From positions 896,587 to 960,586 of the forward strand of contig JACJZJ010000001.1 in the NCBI GenBank assembly GCA_020635675.1: 64,000 nt of DNA. The letters are read 5' to 3'. The position numbers and the translations under genes were made by a program. The DNA is from Flavobacteriales bacterium (lineage in GTDB: Bacteria > Bacteroidota > Bacteroidia > Flavobacteriales_F > PHOS-HE28). Under the pieces are notes generated by a model. That model was not told where the DNA came from. It searched no databases and saw nothing but the letters and a program-made list of their open reading frames with translations. This document shows positions 56,610 to 64,000 of this stretch, piece by piece; position 1 is the stretch's first letter; each line of letters begins with the position of its first letter.

Positions 56610-59401
56610 GCCTTGCGTTTGCGTCGCACACGCTGGCGCACCGCCAGCAGCGTGCCGAGGAACATCAGGATGCAGCCGGTCCAGAGGATGTTGATCCCGG
56701 GGAACACGATGGCCTGCATCACCACGTACTCCTGTTCCGCCACGTCCAGGGCGATCTTCCGGCCCTCCACGCTGCTTAGGTCGAAGCGCACGCGCAGCGG
56801 CGGCAGCTCGAAGCCCTTCGCCGCAACGGGCCGTCCGTCGCGATAGATGATCACCGGTGAGGCGGAGAACCAGCGGTGCGGGTCGTAGAGGTCGCGTACG
56901 CGCATGTGCAGCACGTACACGTCGAAGTCCGGACCGAGCATGCGGACGGTCATGCTGTCGCGCACGGTGCGCACGCTGTCCAGCACCACCAGGCACGAGG
57001 GTGTCACGATGCTGTCGCCCACCTGCTTTTCATAGGTGCGCGCAGGCATGTAGTGGAACAGGGCGGTATCGTTCGGATCCGGTGCGGTCAGGTCCGCATA
57101 GCGCACATGGGTGTAGAGGTCGCGGTCCAGCCAGTGCTGCGTGCTGGGTTCGGCCACGTTGCCGAAGCGCGGATTCAACTGCACCAGGGGTTCCAGGGTG
57201 AACTGCTTCGCGCCGGGTCGGACGGGCCGCCAGCTGGCGGCATGCCAGAGCGCGCGTCGGGGATAGTCCTGCAGTTCGCGCCAGTGCACGGGCTGGTCGG
57301 CGATGAAGCTCGGTCCGGCCGTATGGTCGTCCACCGCGGTGAAGAGCATGTCGCTCACGCGCACGGTATCGCCCCTGCCGTAGCGCTCGGGTTCCTGGGC
57401 GAAATAGTCCACCTCGTAGTGCAGGTCCACGCCCTGCTGCCGCTTGCCTCGGTAGTGCACGAAATAGCCACCCATGGGCACGGTGTCGCCGCGGTAGATC
57501 AGGATGTCGGTGCCGTTGTCGAGGTCCTTGCTCAGGAAGCGCAGGTCCAAGTGCCCGCCGTTGCGGCTGATCTCCTCCTGGCGGGAGGTGCTGATCAGCG
57601 CGCCGAGCAGCACCAGGGCGAAGCCCACGTGCGCGATCGATGCGCCCGCGCCGCTCCACTTGCCCTTCAGGCCGATCCAGATGTAGGCGGCGTTGGCGAG
57701 CACGGCGAAGGTGGCGGCGAAGAGCAGGGCGATCAGGTTCGCTTCGCGCGGTCCGTAGTGGAGCACGAGCGTCAGCACCACCGCGATCGCCACCGCGCCA
57801 AGGAAGGACCACAGCATGTTGCGGCGGAACTTCCGCATGTCGGTGTCCTTGTAGCGCATGTACTGCACCACGGCCACGAGCAGGGCGATGAGGAATGCGA
57901 AGGGGATCTGCCACTTGTTGTAGTGCGCCCTGGCCTCCGCCGGTGGCGCCAGCTTGGCCGAGGCGATGCGCATGAGCCAGTCGCTGTGCATGCCGTCGGC
58001 CAGCGCATGCAGCGGCTTCTGGAACGGCGCGATCAGCATGTTGAACACCGGCACCGAGGTGCTGAAGGTGACCTGCGTGGCCGAGAGCAGCAGGACCAGC
58101 GCGCCGATGAACAGCCAGAACTCGCGCGACCAGACCGATTCCTCCTGCTCGGGCTTGTCGAAGTCCATGCGGTAGGCGCGCAGGGTGTACCAGCCCGATA
58201 CGAGCAGGAAGAGCAGGATCGCCATCACCTGCACCTGCAACGCCACCCCGATCACGAGCAGGGCCGCGCTGATGAGCACGTAGAACCGCCGCGCACGCAC
58301 ATCGCGCATCAGGAAGAACACGGCGACGGCCACGAAGAAGAGCATGAAGAGCGTGAGGCCCGGCAGCATGCCGTCACCGGTGAAACTGTGCACGCTGGTG
58401 TCGCCCAGCACGCCGCTGCGGGTGAGGAAGGTGGAGTAGAGGACGAGGTGGAAGGTGAGGAGCGTGAAGAGGAAGGTGCTGAACAGCGAGGTCGGCTTGC
58501 GCTTGTTCACGATCATCAGGTGCGCCGCGCCCACGAGCGTGAGCCAGGGCACCAGGGAGGCGTTCTCCACCGGGTCCCACGCCCAGAAACCGCCGAAGCT
58601 GAGCGCCTCATAGGCCCATGCGCCGCCCATGAGGATGCCGGTGCCGAGCACCATCACACCGAAATAGGCGTAGGGCAGGGCGGGTGTGATCCACTCACGC
58701 AGGCGGCGGCGCCAGAGGCCGGCGATGGCGTAGGCGAAGGGCACCATCGTGGAGGCGAAGCCGAGGAAGAGCGTCGGCGGGTGGATCACCATCCAGTAGT
58801 TCTGCAGCAGCGGGTTCAGGCCGCGGCCGTCCTGGAACTGCGGGATGCGTGCCAGGTAGTCCGGGATCTGCGTCCACGGCAGCCCGAGGTTCTCCGGCAG
58901 CTGGCGCACCAGCAGGAAGGGGCTGCTGCCCACGCGCACGTCGCCGATGTAGATGCCCAGCAGCATCGTGGCCAGGAACACCTGCACCAGCGTCACCACC
59001 GTCAAGACGTGGCCTTCCCATTCCCTGGCGCGCAGGATCAGCACGTTGCCCAGCACCACGTTCCAGAAGGTCCAGAGCAGGAACGAGCCCTCCTGTCCCT
59101 CCCAGAAGCAGGAAAGGATGTAGCGCATGGGCATCGTCCGGTTGCTGTGCTTCCACACGTAGTCGTATTCGAACCAGTGGTCGAACAGCATGACGAAGAG
59201 CGTGAGCACGATGCCCAGCACCGCCAGGGTGTGCACGCGGAAGGCCACGCGCCCGATCCGCCGCCAGCCTTCATCGTTGGTGCGAGCATGCAGCAGGAAG
59301 CCCGCGAAGGCGAGCCCCGCCATCACGAAGGACAGGATGGTGAGCAGGTGGCCGAGCTGGCCCGCCCAGGTGTGTTCGCCGACGTGGTCGATGGGGCCCA
59401 T
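56606..59401 (-). CDS. ccmF: Cytochrome c-type biogenesis protein CcmF/CcsA
   Basis: 931 residues, a large membrane protein with many helices. The heme-handling WWD domain is present at about residues 262-287 (AWAYEALSFGGFWAWDPVEN), with conserved histidines (NYWMVIHPPTLFLG, HSFTGDGMLPG) and TRSGVLGDTSVHSF. CcmF attaches heme to apocytochrome c at the CXXCH motif on the periplasmic side. A C-terminal periplasmic region (about 620-880) follows. It is the largest gene of the ccm operon, 71 nt after ccmE. Confidence 0.9.
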   Translation of the reverse strand: MGPIDHVGEHTWAGQLGHLLTILSFVMAGLAFAGFLLHARTNDEGWRRIGRVAFRVHTLAVLGIVLTLFVMLFDHWFEYDYVWKHSNRTMPMRYILSCFWEGQEGSFLLWTFWNVVLGNVLILRAREWEGHVLTVVTLVQVFLATMLLGIYIGDVRVGSSPFLLVRQLPENLGLPWTQIPDYLARIPQFQDGRGLNPLLQNYWMVIHPPTLFLGFASTMVPFAYAIAGLWRRRLREWITPALPYAYFGVMVLGTGILMGGAWAYEALSFGGFWAWDPVENASLVPWLTLVGAAHLMIVNKRKPTSLFSTFLFTLLTFHLVLYSTFLTRSGVLGDTSVHSFTGDGMLPGLTLFMLFFVAVAVFFLMRDVRARRFYVLISAALLVIGVALQVQVMAILLFLLVSGWYTLRAYRMDFDKPEQEESVWSREFWLFIGALVLLLSATQVTFSTSVPVFNMLIAPFQKPLHALADGMHSDWLMRIASAKLAPPAEARAHYNKWQIPFAFLIALLVAVVQYMRYKDTDMRKFRRNMLWSFLGAVAIAVVLTLVLHYGPREANLIALLFAATFAVLANAAYIWIGLKGKWSGAGASIAHVGFALVLLGALISTSRQEEISRNGGHLDLRFLSKDLDNGTDILIYRGDTVPMGGYFVHYRGKRQQGVDLHYEVDYFAQEPERYGRGDTVRVSDMLFTAVDDHTAGPSFIADQPVHWRELQDYPRRALWHAASWRPVRPGAKQFTLEPLVQLNPRFGNVAEPSTQHWLDRDLYTHVRYADLTAPDPNDTALFHYMPARTYEKQVGDSIVTPSCLVVLDSVRTVRDSMTVRMLGPDFDVYVLHMRVRDLYDPHRWFSASPVIIYRDGRPVAAKGFELPPLRVRFDLSSVEGRKIALDVAEQEYVVMQAIVFPGINILWTGCILMFLGTLLAVRQRVRRKRKA

Positions 59402-59472
59402 GGTCTCGGGTCAGGCGTGCGGGCCGTTGGAGTGGGGGAGGTGCGCCGTGCCGGTGTCGTTCATGCCGGCGG

Positions 59473-59865
59473 TCAGGAGCCTGCGATCTTGTTCTCCTGG
59501 TTGTACTTGCTGGGGCACTTCATCAGCATTTCCCGCGCATCGAACGTGCCATCGTCCGCGGCGCTGCCGATCAGCACCAGACGCTCGCTGCGTTCAAGGT
59601 CCTGCGGCTTGGCCTTGGCCAGCCGCACCGTGCAGCTGCGGCCGTTCAGGTCCTGCATGGTGAAGGTGGTCAGGTTCGTGTTCACGCTCGGGTCGTACAC
59701 GATCTCCTGCGAGCGGTCCAGCGTGCCCACCACGTGGTATTCCTGTCCGGGGTTGTCGAAGGCCTCGTCCAGGTCCGCGTAGGTGCTGCTGTCACTGAGC
59801 GAACCGATCAGCGCGGCGATGGCCACCGCGATCAGGGCGATGGCGATGATGTGGGTGCGTTTCAT
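59473..59865 (-). CDS. ccmE: Cytochrome c maturation heme chaperone CcmE (CxxxY type)
   Basis: 130 residues: one N-terminal membrane anchor (about 6-22) and a periplasmic OB-fold. Classical CcmE carries heme on a histidine in an HxxxY motif; here the matching segment reads LMKCPSKYNQE, giving Cys117-x-x-x-Tyr121, the CxxxY variant described in archaea and some other bacteria. Heme would then bind through a cysteine. It overlaps the ccmD-like gene by ATGA. Confidence 0.85.
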   Translation of the reverse strand: MKRTHIIAIALIAVAIAALIGSLSDSSTYADLDEAFDNPGQEYHVVGTLDRSQEIVYDPSVNTNLTTFTMQDLNGRSCTVRLAKAKPQDLERSERLVLIGSAADDGTFDAREMLMKCPSKYNQENKIAGS

Positions 59866-60101
59866 GCCTTGTGGCGCTCGTTCATCCGCTTCTCCAGCCG
59901 GGCCAGGCGGCGGTCACTGCGGAACATCCAGAAGGCCAGTCCCAGCAGCACGACCGTCACCACGGCGATCACGGTGTTGATCTTGCCGGAGCGGTAGAAG
60001 GTCTCCTCCAACCAGTCCGGCGCCGCGGACGAGGCAAAGGTACGGACCGCCAGCAGGGCCGCGACGGCGGTGGTGGCGAGCTTATGCAGATGGTTCCTCA
60101 T
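59862..60101 (-). CDS. CcmD-like small membrane protein
   Basis: 79 residues with one strong membrane helix (about 45-60, VIAVVTVVLLGLAFWM) followed by a basic coiled end (RSDRRLARLEKRMNERH), the usual layout of CcmD. CcmD helps release holo-CcmE from the CcmABC complex. The upstream N-terminal region also contains a hydrophobic stretch that may be a signal anchor. It overlaps the ccmC 3' end by 20 nt and ccmE by ATGA. Confidence 0.75.
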   Translation of the reverse strand: MRNHLHKLATTAVAALLAVRTFASSAAPDWLEETFYRSGKINTVIAVVTVVLLGLAFWMFRSDRRLARLEKRMNERHKA

Positions 60102-61101
60102 CGAGCCAGGCTTCAATGCGCCGGGCACGGCGGCGCAGGGTGTAGAGCCAGGTGCCCACCAGCACCCATCCGGCCACGGCGGGGTAGAACACCGTGCGCA
60201 GGTGATGGTCCAGGTCGTACTGGCTGAAAGCGGGATTGCCCCCTTTTCCGGGGTGCAGGGAATCGGTCAGGCGCGGCAGCACCAGGAAGAAGACGATCAT
60301 GAGCGCGTAGGCGAAGATGTTGTAGATGGCCGCCAGCCGCGAACGCTTGTCGAACTCGTTCACCGATCCGCGCAGCACCAGATAGGCCAGGTAGATCAGC
60401 GTCACCGCGGCGGCGCCGTTCAGCTGCGGGTCGCTCGTCCACCACGTGCCCCAGGTGTTGCGCGCCCAGAGGCTGCCGGTGATCAGGCCGAGAAAGGCGA
60501 AGAGCAGGCCGGTGCTCACGGCGCTCACCGCCGCGCGGTCATGCTCCAGGTCGTTGTTCCGCAGGGTGCGGATGCTGTGCAGGAGCGAAAGGGTCATCAA
60601 CCACATCATCGTGAACCACATCGGCACGTGGAAGAAGAGGTTGCGGATGGTCTCGTACAGCACGCTGCGGTCCGGGAATTCGAACGGCCCGGCGGTGTCC
60701 TCCACCGGCGGCGCACACCCGGCGTTCGCGATGCCCGCGCCCTTGGCCGGGTTCCAGAAGGCGTCGTGGAAGACCAGCGTGCGGCCGTTGCTGCGCACCA
60801 CCAGATGGCTCAGGTCGCGGCGCAGTCCATCGGGCACGTCGAACACCACGCGCAGGCGGTCATCGCGCTCGGCCGTGGCGGCGGTCGCGCACACGAACTG
60901 CGCGTCGTTCTGCAGCCAGGCCTGCGGGGCATCGGCCGTGAAGCGGGTGTTGTAGCCCGCCACCACCACTTCGTTGCGGCCCGGCGGCAGCTTGTCCTCG
61001 GAAAGGTGCACCAGCGCGGGGGCGAGGGGCGTGCGCAGACCGACGATCACCACGTACAGCAGCAGGAGCACGCCCAGGGCCTTCCACCACCCGCTTTTCA
61101 T
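60082..61101 (-). CDS. ccmC: Heme exporter/ligase subunit CcmC with long N-terminal extension
   Basis: 339 residues. A membrane helix (about 8-22) leads into a ~120-residue region outside the usual CcmC (VVVAGYNTRF, VVFDVPDGLRRDL), then the six-helix core with His158 (FFHVPMWF) and the tryptophan-rich TWGTWWTSDPQL (about 216-227) that binds heme. CcmC loads heme on CcmE. Bacterial CcmC is normally ~220-245 residues, so the N-terminal domain is an addition. Translation is linked to ccmB by ATGA. Confidence 0.88.
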   Translation of the reverse strand: MKSGWWKALGVLLLLYVVIVGLRTPLAPALVHLSEDKLPPGRNEVVVAGYNTRFTADAPQAWLQNDAQFVCATAATAERDDRLRVVFDVPDGLRRDLSHLVVRSNGRTLVFHDAFWNPAKGAGIANAGCAPPVEDTAGPFEFPDRSVLYETIRNLFFHVPMWFTMMWLMTLSLLHSIRTLRNNDLEHDRAAVSAVSTGLLFAFLGLITGSLWARNTWGTWWTSDPQLNGAAAVTLIYLAYLVLRGSVNEFDKRSRLAAIYNIFAYALMIVFFLVLPRLTDSLHPGKGGNPAFSQYDLDHHLRTVFYPAVAGWVLVGTWLYTLRRRARRIEAWLDEEPSA

Positions 61102-61769
61102 CGGTCGCGCCAAAGGTAGGGGAAGAGCACCCAGGCCAGCGTGACCGCGATCACGTCCACCAACCCGAGCCAGAGCAGGTACTTGCCCGTCACCGTCCAC
61201 GGCATGCCGATCAGCGCCAGGCGGCCCGCCTTGATGGCCGAAAGCAGCAGGGGCAGCACGATGGGGAAACCGAGCACCGCCATCAGGCCCACGCCGTTGC
61301 CCGCCCGGGAGGCGATCGCGCTCACCAGCGTCAGCACCGCGGCGAAGCCCGTCCCGCCGGCCACCACCGCCAGCAGGTACTGGCCCACGTTGGCATCGTT
61401 CAGCGGTGCGTGGCCCAGGAACAGCACGTAGGTGCCGAAACTGAGCAGACTGAGCACGAGCATGGTGCCCGCGCCATAGATCACCCGGGCCAGGATCACG
61501 TTGCGCGGATCGGCCAGGGTGTAGAGGTAGAGATGCTGGCCGGCATCCTCGCGCTGGAAGGAACGCGCCAACGTGTTGAACGCCGCGAAAAGCAGGATGA
61601 TCCAGAACAGCGCGTTCCATGCGGTGCCCTCGGCGCGCCCCTGCATGGCCTGGTAGGCGACGAACACCGCGCTCACCACGTACAGCAGCGAGCCGCCCAC
61701 GGCATGGCGCTGGTGCAGGTCCAGCCGCAACTCCAGACGGAGCAGGTGCAGGATCTCGGCGGGGCGCAT
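61098..61769 (-). CDS. ccmB: Heme exporter protein CcmB
   Basis: 223 residues with six membrane helices and the ABC-permease-like CcmB pattern (FWIILLFAAFNTLARSFQRE, NGVGLMAVLGFPIVLPLLL). It partners CcmA to drive release of heme-loaded CcmE; no ccmA gene is present next to it. It is the first gene of the operon; its ATG lies exactly 4 nt after a TACCTTCG box, which fixes the start and rejects a longer upstream form. Confidence 0.9.
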   Translation of the reverse strand: MRPAEILHLLRLELRLDLHQRHAVGGSLLYVVSAVFVAYQAMQGRAEGTAWNALFWIILLFAAFNTLARSFQREDAGQHLYLYTLADPRNVILARVIYGAGTMLVLSLLSFGTYVLFLGHAPLNDANVGQYLLAVVAGGTGFAAVLTLVSAIASRAGNGVGLMAVLGFPIVLPLLLSAIKAGRLALIGMPWTVTGKYLLWLGLVDVIAVTLAWVLFPYLWRDR

Positions 61770-61773
61770 GGCA

Positions 61774-61781
61774 CGAAGGTA
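61774..61781 (-). promoter_or_regulatory. -7 promoter box of the ccm operon (TACCTTCG)
   Basis: Minus-strand TACCTTCG with exactly 4 nt to the ccmB ATG, giving a leaderless operon of about nine genes running to maf. Confidence 0.5.
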
Positions 61782-61870
61782 TCGGGGGGAGGGGAACGCT
61801 GAACGCGGAACGATGAAGTAGGGAACGCGCGAACGGGAAGCACGGCGGTCCGCACATGGCCCACGGTCAG

Positions 61871-61878
61871 TACTTTCG
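61871..61878 (+). promoter_or_regulatory. -7 box of the IgGFc-binding-like gene (TACTTTCG)
   Basis: TACTTTCG, 3 nt before the ATG at 61882. Confidence 0.45.
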
Positions 61879-61881
61879 AAC

Positions 61882-63474
61882 ATGCGCCCGCTCTCCCGCG
61901 TCCTTCTCCTCAGTTGCCTCCTGTTGGCCTTCGGCTTCTCCGGCCAGCGGACCCACGCACAGGGAGCCACCTCCGCGGGCACGGACTTCTGGCTGGGCTA
62001 CATGGAGAACCTCGATCTCGGCCTCAACGGCCCACCCTATCTCTATCTGGTGGTGAACGCGCTGCAGAGCGCACAGGTGGTGCTGGAGGTGCCCGCCACG
62101 GGTGATGCCTTCCCCTACAGCGTGCCCGCGGGCGGCAGCACCGTGATCTACGTGCCCGCCAACTTCAGCTACCCCGTGGGCGCGGAGGTGTACTACGCCG
62201 ATGGGCTGCACATCACCGCGGACGTGCCCGTGACCGTGCACGCCATCCACCACCGCCTCTATTTCTCCGAGGCCACCCTCGTGCTCCCGTATCCGGAACT
62301 GGGCACGGACTACATGGTGGTGGCGGAAAAGGACGTGGACGGATCCAGCCCGAGCGAGTTCCTGGTGCAGGCCACCGCCGATGGCACCGCGGTGCAGATC
62401 ACCCCTTCGGTGCTCACCAGCAGCTTCCGCCCGGCCGGGGTGCCCTTCACCGTGATGCTCGATGCCGGCAACACCTTCCAGCTGCAATCGTTCGACGACC
62501 TCACCGGCACCGTGGTCACCGGACTGGATCCCGCCAAGCCCATCGCCGTGTTCGGTGGATCCAAGATGGGCCGCGTCACCTGCATGGCCGCCACCGATCA
62601 CCTCTGGACACAGCTGATGCCCACCACCAGCTGGGGCGTGCACTTCGCGGCCGTGCCCTACAAGGACCGTGGAGGCGACATCTTCAAGATCCTCGCCCTG
62701 AACGACGGCACCACCGTCACCACCACCACGGGTCTCACCCTTCCCCTCGATGCGGGCGAATACGCCGCACCGCTCCTCAGCACACCCGCGCTGATCACCA
62801 GTGACGCGCCTGTCGCCGTGGTCCAGTTCAACCAGAGCCAGGACTGCAACGGCGCGCCGGGCGATGGCTGCATGGCCTTCGTGCCACCGAGCGACCACCG
62901 TTCATTGTCCAGCCGCTTCTGGTCGCTCACCGGTCCCGGGGGCGCCCCCACCGGCTGGACCCCGCTGCACACCCTGAACGTGGTGACGCAGGCGAAGGCC
63001 GGCGCGCCCTCGGTGCTGCTGGACGGCGTGGACATCGGACCGCAGTTCCTGCCCATGCCCGCGGCCGCCGGTTGGTACTACCTGCGCACGGACATCGTGG
63101 AGGGGCCGCACGTGCTGCAGAGCGGCAGCCCCTACCAGGCGCAGGTCAGCGCGTTCGGTGATTACAACGGCCTCACGTACTACACCGGCTACCAGGAGGA
63201 AATGGTCAGCACGGCCGTCATCGGACCGGAACGCCCCGCCGTGCTGGACCTCTTCGTTCCGGTGGGTGCGCCATGGGTGTTCCAGGCAGCGCAGCCCGGG
63301 TCGCAAGGCACGCTCACCATCGTGGATGCCACCGGTCGCATCGTGCGGCAATGGTCCAACATGCACGACGGACAGGTGGTGCGGCATGATCTGGGTCCCG
63401 GCGCGTTCGCCTACCTCTTCCAGGAACGGCAGGGCGGCGTGCGGCAGCGTGGGCGGCTGGTGGTGATGCCCTGA
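61882..63474 (+). CDS. Secreted IgGFc-binding-like protein with T9SS-type C-terminus
   Basis: 530 residues: signal peptide (1-27, ending THAQ), then the IgGFc-binding N-terminal pattern (GTDFWLGYMENL ... TDYMVVAEKDV ... KPIAVFGGSKMGRV ... GDIFKILALNDGTTV ... PVAVVQFNQSQ), a beta-propeller-like module found in Bacteroidota surface proteins, and a short C-terminal region (LTIVDATGRIVRQWS ... AFAYLFQERQ) resembling a T9SS sorting domain. It is probably a surface adhesin; eukaryotic IgG binding is only a name for the family. It has its own promoter divergent from the ccm operon. Confidence 0.8.
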   Translation: MRPLSRVLLLSCLLLAFGFSGQRTHAQGATSAGTDFWLGYMENLDLGLNGPPYLYLVVNALQSAQVVLEVPATGDAFPYSVPAGGSTVIYVPANFSYPVGAEVYYADGLHITADVPVTVHAIHHRLYFSEATLVLPYPELGTDYMVVAEKDVDGSSPSEFLVQATADGTAVQITPSVLTSSFRPAGVPFTVMLDAGNTFQLQSFDDLTGTVVTGLDPAKPIAVFGGSKMGRVTCMAATDHLWTQLMPTTSWGVHFAAVPYKDRGGDIFKILALNDGTTVTTTTGLTLPLDAGEYAAPLLSTPALITSDAPVAVVQFNQSQDCNGAPGDGCMAFVPPSDHRSLSSRFWSLTGPGGAPTGWTPLHTLNVVTQAKAGAPSVLLDGVDIGPQFLPMPAAAGWYYLRTDIVEGPHVLQSGSPYQAQVSAFGDYNGLTYYTGYQEEMVSTAVIGPERPAVLDLFVPVGAPWVFQAAQPGSQGTLTIVDATGRIVRQWSNMHDGQVVRHDLGPGAFAYLFQERQGGVRQRGRLVVMP

Positions 63475-64000
63475 GGGGGTGGGAGGGGACGAAAGTGCGC
63501 GGAGGCGCAATGAGAGGCATGGTCCGGCCCGGCTTTGGATCCGCAGAAGAGGCCCCATAAATGGCGCAAGTGTTCGGCAGGCGGAGCTTCGCGGAGCCTG
63601 ACCGCCACTTGTGCCTGAAGACCCCGGAAAGCCGTTCGGATCTGCGGATGCGCTCGCCGGTCCCTGACCGGCTTCACCGAAACGGATCATCCACGACCGC
63701 TGCGCTTGTGCGAATACCAAATGGACGGGAACCTTTGCGTTGAGCACGATCCATCACAAATAATGATATCTCGAATAAATGATCTTTTCGTCTTGTTCTG
63801 GCGTTCTTTGGTGCTTACATTCGTTCATCCTGCCTGACCGACCATGACCTGCCATCCCTGCATACAGCGAATGATGTGCGGATCCAGTTCCGGTCGACAC
63901 GATGGGCAGGACAGCTGATCGCAGGGCGGCGTGCCGCGTGTGCGGAGGGTGTTCCCTCCCCGTGGACGCATACACCAATACAAGCGCATTCTCCTTTTCA
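63475..64000. other. Region with no convincing gene
   Basis: About 525 nt after the IgGFc-like gene. It contains an imperfect palindrome at 63564-63614 (GCGCAAGTG ... CACTTGTGC around a GGAGC/TTCG/CGGA core), which may act as a terminator or be a repeat remnant, and an AT-richer stretch near 63752-63790. A short 74-codon frame on the minus strand at 63754-63978 lacks family features. The next gene probably starts beyond the window. Confidence 0.6.

Noticed and set aside
56876..59782. 968-codon plus-strand frame opposite ccmF
   Set aside because: Composition is extremely His/Glu/Gln/Ala-rich without any domain pattern, as expected for the complement of a membrane-protein gene; ccmF on the other strand is certain.
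63754..63978. 74-codon minus-strand frame near the right edge
   Set aside because: No recognisable motif and no promoter box or conserved pattern; likely chance.
1..64000. CRISPR array, prophage or insertion sequence
   Set aside because: No regularly spaced direct repeats, integrase, transposase or phage structural genes were seen on either strand.

Overview
The window is a GC-rich chromosomal segment of a Bacteroidota bacterium, most likely Flavobacteriales-like. Evidence for this: a type IX secretion system (T9SS) component (PorQ) and at least five secreted proteins with T9SS-type C-termini; two TonB-dependent receptors with carboxypeptidase-like N-domains; bacillithiol synthesis (BshA); and -7 promoter boxes of the Bacteroidota TAnnTTTG type in front of many genes. 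Gene density is high and most of the window is core metabolism. No phage, insertion sequence or CRISPR array is visible.

Layout. 1-7.8 kb: 3' end of a GlmU-like nucleotidyltransferase, the Lon protease, then a lipoprotein and a TonB receptor that may share phosphate-type control. 8-18.6 kb: porQ-cmk, ispH, rpsA, pyrR-pyrB, a STAS-domain protein coupled to a T9SS cargo, ribonuclease Z, a LuxR-type regulator behind a Fur/PerR-like palindrome, and a BadF-type sugar kinase. 18.6-28.2 kb: a membrane patatin lipase, histidine degradation genes (hutI, a CPBP protease, ftcD), bshA, a class III CoA-transferase and an OsmC protein. 28.3-37.5 kb: tRNA-Leu(GAG), tRNA-Lys(UUU), aroK, a phosphoribosyltransferase, a T9SS-exported SGNH/PKD protein, a TauE permease, a TPMT-like methyltransferase, rlmD and rocD.

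The one clear foreign piece is at about 37.5-38.4 kb. It is an AT-rich gene whose ends match an integron gene cassette: a GTTGGGC/GCCCAAC pair and a folded attC-like stem right after the stop codon, all between 10-bp direct repeats. No integrase is present in the window.

38.4-44.6 kb: a secreted serine hydrolase, a MORN lipoprotein, a second TonB receptor, a short-chain dehydrogenase remnant, and a MarR regulator with matching operators at its own gene and at a nearby reductase gene. 44.6-50.7 kb: a divergent glycan or sugar-nucleotide cluster (three glycosyltransferases; epimerase-like, isomerase-like and FAD oxidoreductase genes coupled by ATGA overlaps). 50.7-53.7 kb: mazG and a gliding-type adhesin. 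53.7-61.8 kb: one long operon for cytochrome c maturation (ccmB, ccmC, ccmD, ccmE, ccmF) continuing into a DUF2520 protein, a KdsC-type phosphatase, a UbiA prenyltransferase and maf. 61.9-63.5 kb: an IgGFc-binding-like secreted protein; the last 0.5 kb has no convincing gene.

A pattern running through the window is that the -7 box often ends exactly 4 nt before the start codon. This suggests widespread leaderless transcripts and was used to choose several starts.
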